Assembly: GCF_026241105.1 (NCBI RefSeq)
Contig: NZ_JAPFFT010000005.1
Span: 124,001-188,000, forward strand
DNA from: Arthrobacter rhizophilus
GTDB taxonomy: Bacteria > Actinomycetota > Actinomycetes > Actinomycetales > Micrococcaceae
DNA: 64,000 nt
Direction: 5' to 3'
Under the pieces are notes generated by a model that searched no databases, had not been told where the DNA came from, and saw only the letters and a program-made list of their open reading frames with translations. The stretch's first letter is position 1. Each line of letters opens with the position of its first letter. Both the position numbers and the translations under genes were made by a program. This document shows, piece by piece, positions 34,516-43,797 of the stretch.

Positions 34516-35826
34516 CTACCAGAGCGACGGCAAACTACCCACCAGGCGTTCGTACATCGCCAGCGCCGAAGCGTCCGTCAGGGACGCCACTTGGTCGATG
34601 ACGACGCGAAGGCGGGCGGCGTCGTCGGGGGCGTCCCGCCAGTCCGCAGCGAACATCGGTTCCAGATGCCGGTCTCCGCTCGCGTTGAGTACGCCGACCA
34701 GGGCGTGCAGGACTTCCCGTTGCCGTTCATAGACGGGTTGCCGGTGGTCGGTGGAGATCACAAATGTCGTGGCAAGGCCCTTCATGGCCGCAATCTCGGT
34801 GACGGTTCCTTCCGGAACCATGAGTTCAGCGCCGTACCGGGTGAGGTGGTCCGGTCCGAAGTGGGCCCGCGTGGTCTCCAAGGCGCTCTGGCAAAAACGG
34901 CCGATCAGCTGGCTGGTCATGTCCTTCAGCGCGGCCATCGACTTGCGGCTGCCGTCAGCCTCACGAACCCAGACGCTGGTCGCTTCGAGGCGGGCGAGGG
35001 CAGCATCGATTTCCGCGGGGTCGTTGTGGGGCAGGTACCACTGCTTGGTGTACCCCACCACGCGTGCGCGGTGATCCGGGTTGTCAAGCCACTTCAGCTG
35101 GAAGTGACCGGCAACGATGGCGTCCTCCACGTCGTGGACCGAGTAGGAGATATCGTCAGCGAGGTCCATCACTTGGGCCTCGATGCAGGAGCGGTTCCCG
35201 GGCGCACCGTCCCGAAGCCAGGTAAACACCGGCAGATCGTCCTCGTAGGCGCCGAACTTGCTGCTCCGCTGTCCGTGGATGACCGGGGCGTCGACGGCGG
35301 ACCATGGGTATTTGGAAGCCGCATCAAGGCTGGCGCGGGTCAGGTTCAACCCGGCGGGCTGGCCGTCTGCGGTGAGGACCTTGGGCTCAAGCCGGGTCAG
35401 CAGGCGCAGGGTCTGTGCGTTGCCTTCGAAGCCACCGATTCCGTGGGCTACCTCGTTGAGGGCGGATTCCCCGTTGTGGCCGAAGGGCGGGTGGCCAAGA
35501 TCGTGACTCAAGCATGCCGTGTCCACAACATCCGGATCGCAACCAAGCGCGCGGCCCAACTCTCGGCCTACCTGGGCCACTTCAAGGCTGTGCGTCAGGC
35601 GGGTGCGGACGAAATCGTCGGTATCCGGGGCAACCACTTGGGTTTTCGCCCCGAGGCGCCGCAGGGCGGAAGAATGCAGCACCCTTGCCCGGTCCCTCTC
35701 GAAGTCCGAACGGTAGGTGTTCTTCCGAGGCTCCTGGACCCAGCGTGCCGAGTCGGCCTCCACATAGCCTGGAATGCCCGCTCCGTTTTCGGCAGTGCGT
35801 GCCGCAGACATCGCTTCAGTTCCCAT
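34516..35826 (-). CDS. dgt: dGTP triphosphohydrolase-like HD-domain protein
   Basis: 436 residues from the ATG at 35826, chosen for the GGAGGAGG site upstream. The HD-domain metal set is visible: RTRLTHSLEVAQV (H), CLSHDLGHPPFGH (HD) and VMDLADDISYSVHDVEDA (D). It hydrolyses dGTP or other dNTPs to the nucleoside and triphosphate, controlling dNTP pools. Followed by dnaG, the normal arrangement in actinobacteria. Confidence 0.95.
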   Translation of the reverse strand: MGTEAMSAARTAENGAGIPGYVEADSARWVQEPRKNTYRSDFERDRARVLHSSALRRLGAKTQVVAPDTDDFVRTRLTHSLEVAQVGRELGRALGCDPDVVDTACLSHDLGHPPFGHNGESALNEVAHGIGGFEGNAQTLRLLTRLEPKVLTADGQPAGLNLTRASLDAASKYPWSAVDAPVIHGQRSSKFGAYEDDLPVFTWLRDGAPGNRSCIEAQVMDLADDISYSVHDVEDAIVAGHFQLKWLDNPDHRARVVGYTKQWYLPHNDPAEIDAALARLEATSVWVREADGSRKSMAALKDMTSQLIGRFCQSALETTRAHFGPDHLTRYGAELMVPEGTVTEIAAMKGLATTFVISTDHRQPVYERQREVLHALVGVLNASGDRHLEPMFAADWRDAPDDAARLRVVIDQVASLTDASALAMYERLVGSLPSLW

Positions 35827-35940
35827 GGGTATCCGCCTCCTCCGCTTGCCGTCCACCAGCGTCTCTTCAGCCAGTGCCTATGCAGCCAGTTTTCCACGAC
35901 TCGGGCCGTGCGCGTGCACGGGTCGAGGCCAGGCCGCGCT

Positions 35941-37122
35941 TTAGCCGCCTGAGACGTCGAGCTCGGCTGCAGCGATGTCGCGGGTCTGGTCCGCGTCCAT
36001 CTGCCGGCTGAGGAGCCAATCCTTGGGCAAGGCCGGCTTCTTGGGTGAACCTGCTCGGCCGCGCGGGCCCTCCGAGTCGATGCCCGGATACGGCAGGTCC
36101 ATGTCCAGTTGGTCCAGTAGTTCGCGCAGGACCTCGAGGGTGGGCACGGTGGCCAGTTTGGCGCGCAGTTCCCCGCCCACCACGTAGCCCTTGAAGTACC
36201 AGGCCATGTGCTTGCGGATTTCGCGCAGGGCCTTGTACTCATCGTTGCCGAAGGTCTCGATCATGAGTTCGGCGTGGCGGTAAACACCGTCGGCGACCTC
36301 CCGCAGACCCGGGCGGTGGCGCTGATCGCTGCCTTCAAAGGCCGCCTGGAGGTCACCGAAGAGCCACGGGCGTCCCTGGCAGCCGCGGCCGACCACGACG
36401 CCGTCGATCCCGGTTTCTCGCACCATGCGCACTGCGTCTTCGGCGGACCAGATATCGCCGTTGCCGAGGACGGGAATGTCTGGAAGGGCCTCACGCAAGC
36501 GGGCGATGGCGGACCAGTCGGCCTGGCCGGAGTAGAACTGGGCGGCGGTGCGGCCGTGGAGCGCGACGGCGGCAACTCCGGAATCGCGGGCGATCCGGCC
36601 GGCGTCGAGGTACGTGAGGTGGTCCTCGTCGATGCCTTTGCGCATCTTGATGGTCAGCGGGACATCGCCTTTGGAGGCTTCCCTCACCGCTGTCTGGACG
36701 ATGGAGGTGAAGAGGTCGATCTTCCACGGCAGGGCGGAACCCCCGCCGCGCCGGGTGACCTTGGGTACGGGGCAGCCGAAGTTGAGGTCGATGTGGTCCG
36801 CGCGGTCTTCTTCGACAAGCATGCGTACGGCCTGGCCCACGGTGACGGGATCCACGCCGTACAGCTGCACGGACCGGACCTTTTCGTCGTCGTCGTGGGA
36901 AATGATGCGCAACGATTCCGGCGTGCGCTCCACCAGGGCACGGGAGGTCACCATTTCGGCGACGTACAGGCCGCCGCCGTATTCACGGCACAGCCTGCGG
37001 AACGCCGAGTTGGTGATTCCGGCCATCGGGGCCAGGATCACGGGAGTGTCCACCGTGATCCGGCCAAGCTGCAACGGGGGCAGCTCGAGCTTGGGCGAAG
37101 GGGGTGTTGCTACTACAGTCAC
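35941..37122 (-). CDS. dusB: tRNA-dihydrouridine synthase
   Basis: 393 residues. FMN-dependent TIM barrel with the Dus signature NFGCPVPKVTRRGGGSAL including catalytic C117, an N-terminal PVILAPMAGITNSAFR and the phosphate-binding GVVVGRGCQGRPWLF. It reduces uridines in the tRNA D-loop. The C-terminal helical domain ends with a Pro/Gly linker and about 40 extra residues. Confidence 0.96.
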   Translation of the reverse strand: MTVVATPPSPKLELPPLQLGRITVDTPVILAPMAGITNSAFRRLCREYGGGLYVAEMVTSRALVERTPESLRIISHDDDEKVRSVQLYGVDPVTVGQAVRMLVEEDRADHIDLNFGCPVPKVTRRGGGSALPWKIDLFTSIVQTAVREASKGDVPLTIKMRKGIDEDHLTYLDAGRIARDSGVAAVALHGRTAAQFYSGQADWSAIARLREALPDIPVLGNGDIWSAEDAVRMVRETGIDGVVVGRGCQGRPWLFGDLQAAFEGSDQRHRPGLREVADGVYRHAELMIETFGNDEYKALREIRKHMAWYFKGYVVGGELRAKLATVPTLEVLRELLDQLDMDLPYPGIDSEGPRGRAGSPKKPALPKDWLLSRQMDADQTRDIAAAELDVSGG

Positions 37123-37184
37123 CCGTCCATTGTCTCAAAGCGGGGCAAATCGGCTGGAACGGCCGAATACGTGGGTGCAGGCCG

Positions 37185-37796
37185 CTAGAGCAGCCAGCCG
37201 TTGTCCTCGGCGATCCGCACGGCCTCGGCACGGGTCCGCCCGCCGGTCTTGGACATGGCCGCGGACAGGTAGTTGCGGACGGTCCCTTCGGAAAGCATCG
37301 CCGACTTCGCGATATCGGCGACCGTTCCGCCGTCGGACGCCGCCTTGAGCACCTCCCCCTCGCGTTCGGTCAAAGGGCTGTCTCCGGCGGTCAATGATTC
37401 GGCGGCGAGCGCTGGGTCCACCACCCTTAGCCCCTGGTGGACTCGGCGTACGGCTTCGGCCAGTTGCCGCGCCGGGGTGTCCTTGACGACGAACCCGGAG
37501 GCTCCTGCCTGCATGGCGCGCTTGAGGTAGCCGGGCCGTCCGAACGTGGTGACCATGAGGACCCGGCACGATGGCGCGGCCTGCCGCACGGCCGCTGCCG
37601 CGCTGATGCCGTCCAGGCCGGGCATCTCGACGTCCAGCATTGCCACATCGGCGGAGTGCTCGACGACGGCGGCCGCCGCACCGGTGCCGTCGCCCAGTTC
37701 TGCGACCACCTCGATGTCCGGCTCCAGACCCAGCAAAGCTGCCAGTGCCCCGCGCACCAGCGCCTGATCGTCTGCGATCACCAATCGGATGCTCAT
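37185..37796 (-). CDS. NarL/FixJ-type response regulator
   Basis: 203 residues. Receiver domain with D9/D10, phospho-acceptor D55 (MLDVEMPG) and KDTPA, then a LuxR-type helix-turn-helix (about 135-200; LTEREGEVLKAASDGGTVADIA). Its start overlaps the end of the kinase gene by four bases. It is the last gene of an ABC exporter/two-component unit and probably controls it, as in DesKR/LiaSR-like envelope-stress or antibiotic-sensing systems. Confidence 0.92.
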   Translation of the reverse strand: MSIRLVIADDQALVRGALAALLGLEPDIEVVAELGDGTGAAAAVVEHSADVAMLDVEMPGLDGISAAAAVRQAAPSCRVLMVTTFGRPGYLKRAMQAGASGFVVKDTPARQLAEAVRRVHQGLRVVDPALAAESLTAGDSPLTEREGEVLKAASDGGTVADIAKSAMLSEGTVRNYLSAAMSKTGGRTRAEAVRIAEDNGWLL

Positions 37797-38947
37797 ACCT
37801 CAACCGCCAATCTGAACCCTCCCAGGTCACTCGGGCCAATACTGACAGTTCCCCCGGCGGCGCCCACGCGTTCGCGGATTCCGGCCAGTCCATTCCCCGA
37901 GCGGCCTCCGGATGCCGGGCCGACGCCGTCGTCCTCCACCAGAACGCTCGACGCCGTCAACCGGACGCGGCAGCGCGCGGCGCCGGAGTGCCGCACGACG
38001 TTGGTGATCCCTTCGCGCAACACCCAGCCGAAGAGTTCCCGGTGCCTTGCCGGAACCTGTTCAACGGTTCCCGGCAATTCGGCGTCGATCCCGGCCGATT
38101 CCAGGGCGGTCCGGGCGACTGCGAGCTCCGCCAGGACGTTGACGCCGCGGTAACCGGCCACCGTGGCGCGGACGTCGGCGAGTGCGCCACGGGCCAGGTC
38201 CTGCACCGCGGCGATCTCGGCAGCGGCCCTGTCCCGGGCAGGGCCACCGGGGACCGCGTCCAGCATCCGCCCGGCCAACTCGGCCTTGACGGCGATCACC
38301 GTCAGGGAATGCCCCAGGATGTCGTGCATGTCCCGGGCCACCCTGCTGCGTTCGGCAGCGACCGCGGCATCAGCCAACCCGGTCTGCGCTTCCCGGAGCC
38401 GTGCCGTCTGCCTGATGAGGCGCGCAAAGGCGGACATCATGAGGCCGAGGGACAGGATCAGTCCGGATTGGAGCAGCGCCTGCTCCCCGTTGCCCGTCAA
38501 CAGCTGGGTGGAGAGGGAGGCAAGGGACAAGGTGACGATAAGGAAGAAGTCCGCGCGCGGCGGAAGGGTGGTCATGGCGATGGCGCAGGCGAGGAACGTC
38601 CAGGTCCACAATGCATCCCTTCCGATGAAGAAGATGATCACCCCGTTCAGGGCCAGCAGGATGCAGACGGACACGGCGCCTGCCCGGATGCCAAGGCGCC
38701 AACTGATCTGGGGCAGGAAAGCGTAGGCAGCGAAAAACACGACCAGGGACGCCGAGGCCGCCGCTTTCCAGGCCAGCGGCTGGTCCACGGACCACACGAT
38801 GTTCCACGTCGGCCAGGCCCAGAGCAGGATTGAGAGTCCCGCGCCGATGAACCAGCCCCGTGGCCCTGGCCCGCGGAACATGGTGCCGGTTAACACGTTT
38901 CCGGTTGACACATCCCTGACGGAAGTGCCGCCTGCGCTGCTGGTCAT
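37793..38947 (-). CDS. Sensor histidine kinase, HisKA_3 (DesK-like)
   Basis: 384 residues from the ATG at 38947 (AGGG eight bases upstream); a GTG at 38977 overlaps the permease gene and has no ribosome site. About five to six membrane helices form the sensor (31-170), then the HisKA_3 dimerisation helix with H208 in RDMHDILGHSL and a HATPase domain (SVLVEDDGVGP, GNGLAGIRERV). There is no extracellular domain, typical of kinases that sense membrane state or work with an ABC transporter. Confidence 0.9.
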   Translation of the reverse strand: MTSSAGGTSVRDVSTGNVLTGTMFRGPGPRGWFIGAGLSILLWAWPTWNIVWSVDQPLAWKAAASASLVVFFAAYAFLPQISWRLGIRAGAVSVCILLALNGVIIFFIGRDALWTWTFLACAIAMTTLPPRADFFLIVTLSLASLSTQLLTGNGEQALLQSGLILSLGLMMSAFARLIRQTARLREAQTGLADAAVAAERSRVARDMHDILGHSLTVIAVKAELAGRMLDAVPGGPARDRAAAEIAAVQDLARGALADVRATVAGYRGVNVLAELAVARTALESAGIDAELPGTVEQVPARHRELFGWVLREGITNVVRHSGAARCRVRLTASSVLVEDDGVGPASGGRSGNGLAGIRERVGAAGGTVSIGPSDLGGFRLAVEV

Positions 38948-38969
38948 GGTGCTTACCCTAACGGCCTGT

Positions 38970-39746
38970 TCAGACACGTTTAGTGTCGCGGCGGAACGCC
39001 ATCGCGGCCCCGGCCACGAAGATTACGAGCCAGAGAACCACGTTGACGATCCACGCCCAGTCGAAGGTGCCGGTGATGGGACTCCGGGCCAGTTGCCCGA
39101 TCCCGTAGGCCGGCGTGAATTTAGCAATGTTCCCAAAGGTCTCCCCCATGACCTCGATCGGCATGAACAACCCGCCGAGCATGGCGAGGATGGCCAGGGC
39201 CGGGCCGAGGATCTGCATGACGTTCTGGCTCGGCATGAGGTAGCCGACGAACAGTCCGAGCGCCGCGAAGACCAGGGAGCCCAGCCAAGCTACCAACCCC
39301 GCTGTCAGCCAAGTCTGCGCATCCATGGTGACCCCCGCCAAGGCACCGATGGCGAACTGGGCCACGACGGCAACGAGGGACAGCGTCAGGGCGGCCAGGG
39401 CTTTCACCGCGATGTATGCGCCGGGCAGGAGGGGCGTGAGGCGAAGCTGGCGGCTCCAGCCTTGGGCACGTTCCACTGCCACTTGGCTGCCCGCACCGGT
39501 GGCAGCGGTCATTGCCGCATAGACCGTCAGGCTGATGAGGATGTACTGGCCGTAGCTGTGCCCGTTGGGCAGAAGCTTGTCCTTGTTGGACAGGCCGAAA
39601 ATGAAGAAGAAGACGGCCGGCATGAACACCGTGAAAATGATGGTCCGGCGGTTCCGGAGCATCCGCTTGATCTCGATCCAGAGGAACGTGCGGTTTACCC
39701 CGCCCGCGGACGGCTTCCGGTCCTGGATGACTGTTGCCGCGCTCAT
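38970..39746 (-). CDS. ABC-2 type exporter permease
   Basis: 258 residues with six hydrophobic segments and the ABC2_membrane layout; the MFVPIEVMGE-like element appears as LFMPIEVMGETFGNIAKFTPAYG before the last helices. Its start overlaps the ATPase stop by four bases. With the ATPase it forms a DrrAB-type exporter for a lipid, drug or peptide; the cargo is unknown. Confidence 0.9.
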   Translation of the reverse strand: MSAATVIQDRKPSAGGVNRTFLWIEIKRMLRNRRTIIFTVFMPAVFFFIFGLSNKDKLLPNGHSYGQYILISLTVYAAMTAATGAGSQVAVERAQGWSRQLRLTPLLPGAYIAVKALAALTLSLVAVVAQFAIGALAGVTMDAQTWLTAGLVAWLGSLVFAALGLFVGYLMPSQNVMQILGPALAILAMLGGLFMPIEVMGETFGNIAKFTPAYGIGQLARSPITGTFDWAWIVNVVLWLVIFVAGAAMAFRRDTKRV

Positions 39747-40681
39747 ACGAGGTCTCCTTCAAAAGTGATGCTCGTGGATTCCGGTGCTGCGTCGTCTCCA
39801 GTGAGAGCGACGAAGGCCTCCTCGAGGTTGTTGGCTGCCACCTCGACGTCATGCGCTCCGGTGTTGTTGAGCAAGTAGCGGACGACGGCGTCCGAGTCGC
39901 CGGTGCGGACGGTGAGGCGACCGCCGTCGTAATCCATGCTTTCCACCGGCGGCATCCCGGCGAGCAGCCCGCGCTCTATTGCAGGAAGCGAAGCCTTGAC
40001 GGTGCGGCCGGAGGCAAGGTTCTTGATTTGGGCGGCGGTACCGTCGGCAACGATGCTGCCCTGCCGGACCAGGACAATCCTGTCCGCGTAGGCATCGGCC
40101 TCTTCGAGGTAATGGGTGGCGAAGACGACGGTCCGTCCGCGCAACGCGTCGGCCCTGATGGCGCTCCAGAAGTCGCGCCGCCCGGCGACGTCCATGCCTG
40201 TAGTGGGCTCGTCCAGGATGAGCAATCCAGGATCGGAGACTAGAGCCATGGCGAAGCGCAGCCGCTGCTGCTGGCCGCCGGAGCACTTCTCCACCTTGCG
40301 GTCCGCGATCTCCAGGATGCCCGCGCGCGCCAGGACTTCGTCAACAGGGCGGGAGGAATCGAACATGGCTGCATTGAGCTGCACGGTCTCGCGGACGCTG
40401 ATGTCCCGCAGCAAGCCGCCGGTCTGCATCACCGCGGCCACCTGGCCGCGGGCGATCGCTCCCCGGGGAGTGTGCCCGAAGATGGAAACGCTTCCCCGGT
40501 CCGGGGCGCTCAATCCGAGGATCATGTCTATAGTAGTGGTCTTGCCCGCCCCGTTGGGACCGAGGAACGCCACCACCTCACCCGGCTGCACGGTCAAGTC
40601 CAGGCCGCGGACGGCGTAGACCTTCCCGAAGCTCTTGTGCAGTCCGGCGGCGTGGACGGCCGGCACACTCGTTGTTGTCAT
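39743..40681 (-). CDS. ABC transporter ATP-binding protein
   Basis: 312 residues. Walker A GPNGAGKTT (about 40-48), signature CSGGQQQRL (about 139-147), Walker B LLILDEPT and the H-loop (VVFATHYLEEAD). The 90-residue C-terminal domain after the nucleotide-binding fold is of the DrrA type. First gene of the four-gene unit ATPase, permease, kinase, regulator, all on the minus strand. Confidence 0.94.
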   Translation of the reverse strand: MTTTSVPAVHAAGLHKSFGKVYAVRGLDLTVQPGEVVAFLGPNGAGKTTTIDMILGLSAPDRGSVSIFGHTPRGAIARGQVAAVMQTGGLLRDISVRETVQLNAAMFDSSRPVDEVLARAGILEIADRKVEKCSGGQQQRLRFAMALVSDPGLLILDEPTTGMDVAGRRDFWSAIRADALRGRTVVFATHYLEEADAYADRIVLVRQGSIVADGTAAQIKNLASGRTVKASLPAIERGLLAGMPPVESMDYDGGRLTVRTGDSDAVVRYLLNNTGAHDVEVAANNLEEAFVALTGDDAAPESTSITFEGDLV

Positions 40682-40786
40682 GACGCTCCTTGGCTTTGGT
40701 TTGCTCCACTACCCATCAAAGCCGAGATCCGCGTCCGGCGCCCGGGCGTGTGTCACCGATGAGGGATGACAAATGTCATCGAGGGG

Positions 40787-42226
40787 CTAGCGCCGTTCTG
40801 CTTCCCTGCGTGCCCGCCTGGTCATGACGACGGCGGCGAGCTCGCCGGTGTCGAACGATTCGAAGGCGTCCGCGGACTCTGCGGTTTCAAGCTCACGGAC
40901 CTTCCCGTCGTCGTCGGCTGGTGCCGAATCCGCCGCGCCGGCGGCCGCGAGCCGCCTCGGACCGGTCGCTTTGACCACCAGCACTGCGATCAGGGTAGTC
41001 ACTGGTATGGCCAGCACCAGGCCGATGGAACCCACCAGCGTCCGGATGACTTCCTCGGACAACTCTGCACTGGTGAGCGCATCAACCAGCGGGCGGTCGT
41101 ACAGCATGACAATGATCAGGATCGGAAGCGCAGCGCCAGCGTAGGCAAAGGCGATGGTGTAGACCGTGGAGGCGATGTGGTCACGGCCAATCCTCATGGC
41201 GGACGTGAACAGCTTGCGCGCGCCAGTCTCCGGCGCCAGCTCGTAGAGCTCCCACACGGCCGCGGACTGGGTGATCGTCACATCGTTGAGGACTCCGAGC
41301 CCGGAGATGATCAGCCCGCAGAGGATGATCCCGGAGAGGGAGATCTTGTCTGACATGTTCACCAGCGTGGCGCCCTCGCTGCTTCCGATCCCGGTCAGAT
41401 TAGCCGCATCCGTGGCCCAGGCCGCCAGCAGCGCCGTGATGCTGAGGCCGAAGATCGTGCCCAGCAACGCAGTGGAGGTCTTGGCGGAGAAGCCGTGGGC
41501 GAAATAGAGCACCCCCATCATGATCGCCGTGGAGCCGACCAATGCCACGAGCAGCGGCGGCTTGCCCTCCACCAATCCCGGAAGCATGAAGCTGACCATC
41601 ACCACGTAGGCTCCGGCCAGTCCAAGGAGCGCCCTGAAGCCGCGCCAGCGCGCGACGGCAATGACCACCACCGCGTACAGGATCGCCAGAAGGGCCATGG
41701 GAACGGTCCGCACGAAATCCAGGAAAACGTACGACGGCGAGCCGTTGCCTGCCGCTGCGCCCTGCACCCCGGAGAGGTTCAGGTAGCGGATGCTGTCCCC
41801 CACTTTGACGCCGTGGGACTTGGCGACATCCGGGTTGATGACCACTCTTACGGGGCTGCCGCCGTTATCCGGTTGCGTGGACGCGAAGGTGCATTGGGAC
41901 CCCTGCGGCTGTGTGCCGCTGCTTTGGTTCGCACCGTTCGTACCCGATGCCTGGGTCCCTTGCGTACAGCTTTCCTGGGTGACGGCTTGGATCTTGCCGG
42001 TATCAAACGTCACCCCGGGAGCGGCCGCGTACGGGCTCGCGAACGTGATGCCCGCTTTGCTCCCTGACGGCCACATGACGAGCATGGCGACGATCGTGAG
42101 CACGGCAAGCGGCGCCAGCACGGCTACGAGGAGCCAGTTGGCCCGTTTGCGCGCCGCGAGCGCCCGTGGACTTGGCTCCAAGTGTTCCGTGTGACCGTGT
42201 GAATGACCGTGACCCATTAGCTGCAA
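40787..42226 (-). CDS. YibE/F-family membrane protein
   Basis: 479 residues. A histidine-rich N-terminus (MGHGHSHGHTEH) precedes the first helix (about 31-52), an extracytoplasmic domain with a Ser/Gly/Gln-rich loop and two cysteines (about 85-115), and then seven to eight helices. The VLNDVTITQSAAVWELYELAP segment is the YibE/F signature. Function is not settled; the His-rich tail suggests metal binding, and the cysteine loop may form a disulphide. Confidence 0.88.
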   Translation of the reverse strand: MQLMGHGHSHGHTEHLEPSPRALAARKRANWLLVAVLAPLAVLTIVAMLVMWPSGSKAGITFASPYAAAPGVTFDTGKIQAVTQESCTQGTQASGTNGANQSSGTQPQGSQCTFASTQPDNGGSPVRVVINPDVAKSHGVKVGDSIRYLNLSGVQGAAAGNGSPSYVFLDFVRTVPMALLAILYAVVVIAVARWRGFRALLGLAGAYVVMVSFMLPGLVEGKPPLLVALVGSTAIMMGVLYFAHGFSAKTSTALLGTIFGLSITALLAAWATDAANLTGIGSSEGATLVNMSDKISLSGIILCGLIISGLGVLNDVTITQSAAVWELYELAPETGARKLFTSAMRIGRDHIASTVYTIAFAYAGAALPILIIVMLYDRPLVDALTSAELSEEVIRTLVGSIGLVLAIPVTTLIAVLVVKATGPRRLAAAGAADSAPADDDGKVRELETAESADAFESFDTGELAAVVMTRRARREAERR

Positions 42227-42291
42227 AACCTCATGCCTACAACCCTACGTGGGCCGGCGCTGAGTCCCGCCCAACTGGCTCGCAGCCGGGT

Positions 42292-43665
42292 TCAGGCGGG
42301 TTTGATGTTTTGGTTCACGTGGAAGAGGTTTCCTGGATCGTACTTGCTCTTTACGGCTTGCAGTCGCTCGTAGTTGACCCCGTAGTTCTCACTGATCCTG
42401 CCCTGATCATCACCGTCCATGAAGCCGATATAGCCTCCCGGCGAGGAGTGCGGGCGCAATGCCGCGGCGTAACTGCGGACCCAGTCGATATTCGCCTCGT
42501 TGTCTGCGGGGTCGTTCCACATGCAGGCGATCACCGGAGAGAACTTGACGCCGCGGTTGACGAAGGCGGTGTCTGTCTGACCCACGCGTTGCACCGCACC
42601 GTCGATCGGGTAGACATGGACAGACGTCTGCACGCTCGGAACTTTGCTTCCGTACTCAAGATGGGCCGCAATGGCGCCGTCGTTGAGTTCGGAGAGGAAA
42701 TCCGCTTTCCAGTAGGCCTGCATCCCTTTCGGAAGAAGCGGATCAAATGCCGAGTTGAGTGCCGGGTACGGCATCGGCCCCACCAGCGAACCCGCCACGG
42801 GAGCAACATCCAGGAACGGCTGCCAACGGGCCCCTCCTTCTCCAGGATCACCGGTCCACATGCCAATGACCACGCAGACTGGTTTGCCGTGCCACTCCTC
42901 CGGCAGGAACGGTACGGGCGGCCCTTGGTGGAAGCCCACGAACGCCCCGAATTCCTCAGGGGCAGTGTCCATGTAGTCGCGGTAGAACTTCGCTACGGTC
43001 TCAGCGTGCTCCATGCCGTAGATGATGATCGCAGCGTGGACCATGTCCACCGGGTGCAGTTTGTATTCAAGCGACGTCACCACGCCGAAATTGCCTCCGC
43101 CTCCCCGCAACGCCCAGAAGAGGTCCTCGTTCCGGGTTTCGCTGGCAGTGAGGAATTTGCCGTCTGCCGTCACCACGTCCGCGGATATCAGATTGTCACA
43201 AGACAGGCCGTGCTTGCGGGCGAGATAGCCGATACCGCCGCCCAGGGTCAGGCCTGCGATACCGGTGGATCCCACGATGCCGCCGGTGGTGGCAAGGCCA
43301 AATGCGTGGGTGGCGTGGTTAAAGTCTGCCCAGGTTGTTCCTGCCTCGGAACGGGCCGTGCCGGCTTCGGGGTCAACACGGACTCCGGTACGGTTGACGA
43401 AATCTATGACAAGGGCGTCGTCCCAGGTCCCGAAGCCGGGGGCGCTATGGCCGCCGCCGCGAATGGCCAAGGGCAGGGAGTTTTCCCGGGCGAAGTTCAC
43501 ACTCGCAATGACATCCGCCACCTGCGCCACCCGGACGACCCCTGCCGGGCGCTTGTCGATCATCCCGTTATAGACAGCGCGGGCAGAATCATAGTCAGGA
43601 TCATTTGGTGTAATGAGCTGCCCACGGAGCTGTTCGCGCAGTCCGTCGAGCGCTGTTCCGTTCAT
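42292..43665 (-). CDS. FAD-linked oxidoreductase, 6-hydroxynicotine-oxidase-like
   Basis: 457 residues, PCMH/BBE fold. The FAD-attachment motif IRGGGHS places the probable 8-alpha-histidyl ligand at H73. The second position used for bicovalent attachment in BBE-type enzymes carries no cysteine. GLTLGGGIGYLARKHGLSCDN and FWALRGGGGNFGVVT are FAD-site motifs, and the C-terminal YDPGNLFHVNQNI substrate-loop motif closes the protein. It resembles 6-hydroxy-D-nicotine oxidase and sugar-oligosaccharide oxidases. The substrate cannot be assigned. Confidence 0.88.
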   Translation of the reverse strand: MNGTALDGLREQLRGQLITPNDPDYDSARAVYNGMIDKRPAGVVRVAQVADVIASVNFARENSLPLAIRGGGHSAPGFGTWDDALVIDFVNRTGVRVDPEAGTARSEAGTTWADFNHATHAFGLATTGGIVGSTGIAGLTLGGGIGYLARKHGLSCDNLISADVVTADGKFLTASETRNEDLFWALRGGGGNFGVVTSLEYKLHPVDMVHAAIIIYGMEHAETVAKFYRDYMDTAPEEFGAFVGFHQGPPVPFLPEEWHGKPVCVVIGMWTGDPGEGGARWQPFLDVAPVAGSLVGPMPYPALNSAFDPLLPKGMQAYWKADFLSELNDGAIAAHLEYGSKVPSVQTSVHVYPIDGAVQRVGQTDTAFVNRGVKFSPVIACMWNDPADNEANIDWVRSYAAALRPHSSPGGYIGFMDGDDQGRISENYGVNYERLQAVKSKYDPGNLFHVNQNIKPA

Positions 43666-43797
43666 GGGTGTTACCGCCGATTCTCTTCAGGAGACCGGAT
43701 TCGTTCCACCTGCCGCTACCCCACCAGACCAACGACTGGGGCTTACGTCGTCATGCCTACACCCAGGGCAGCGGCGTCGTCAAGGGTTCGTCCGGGG

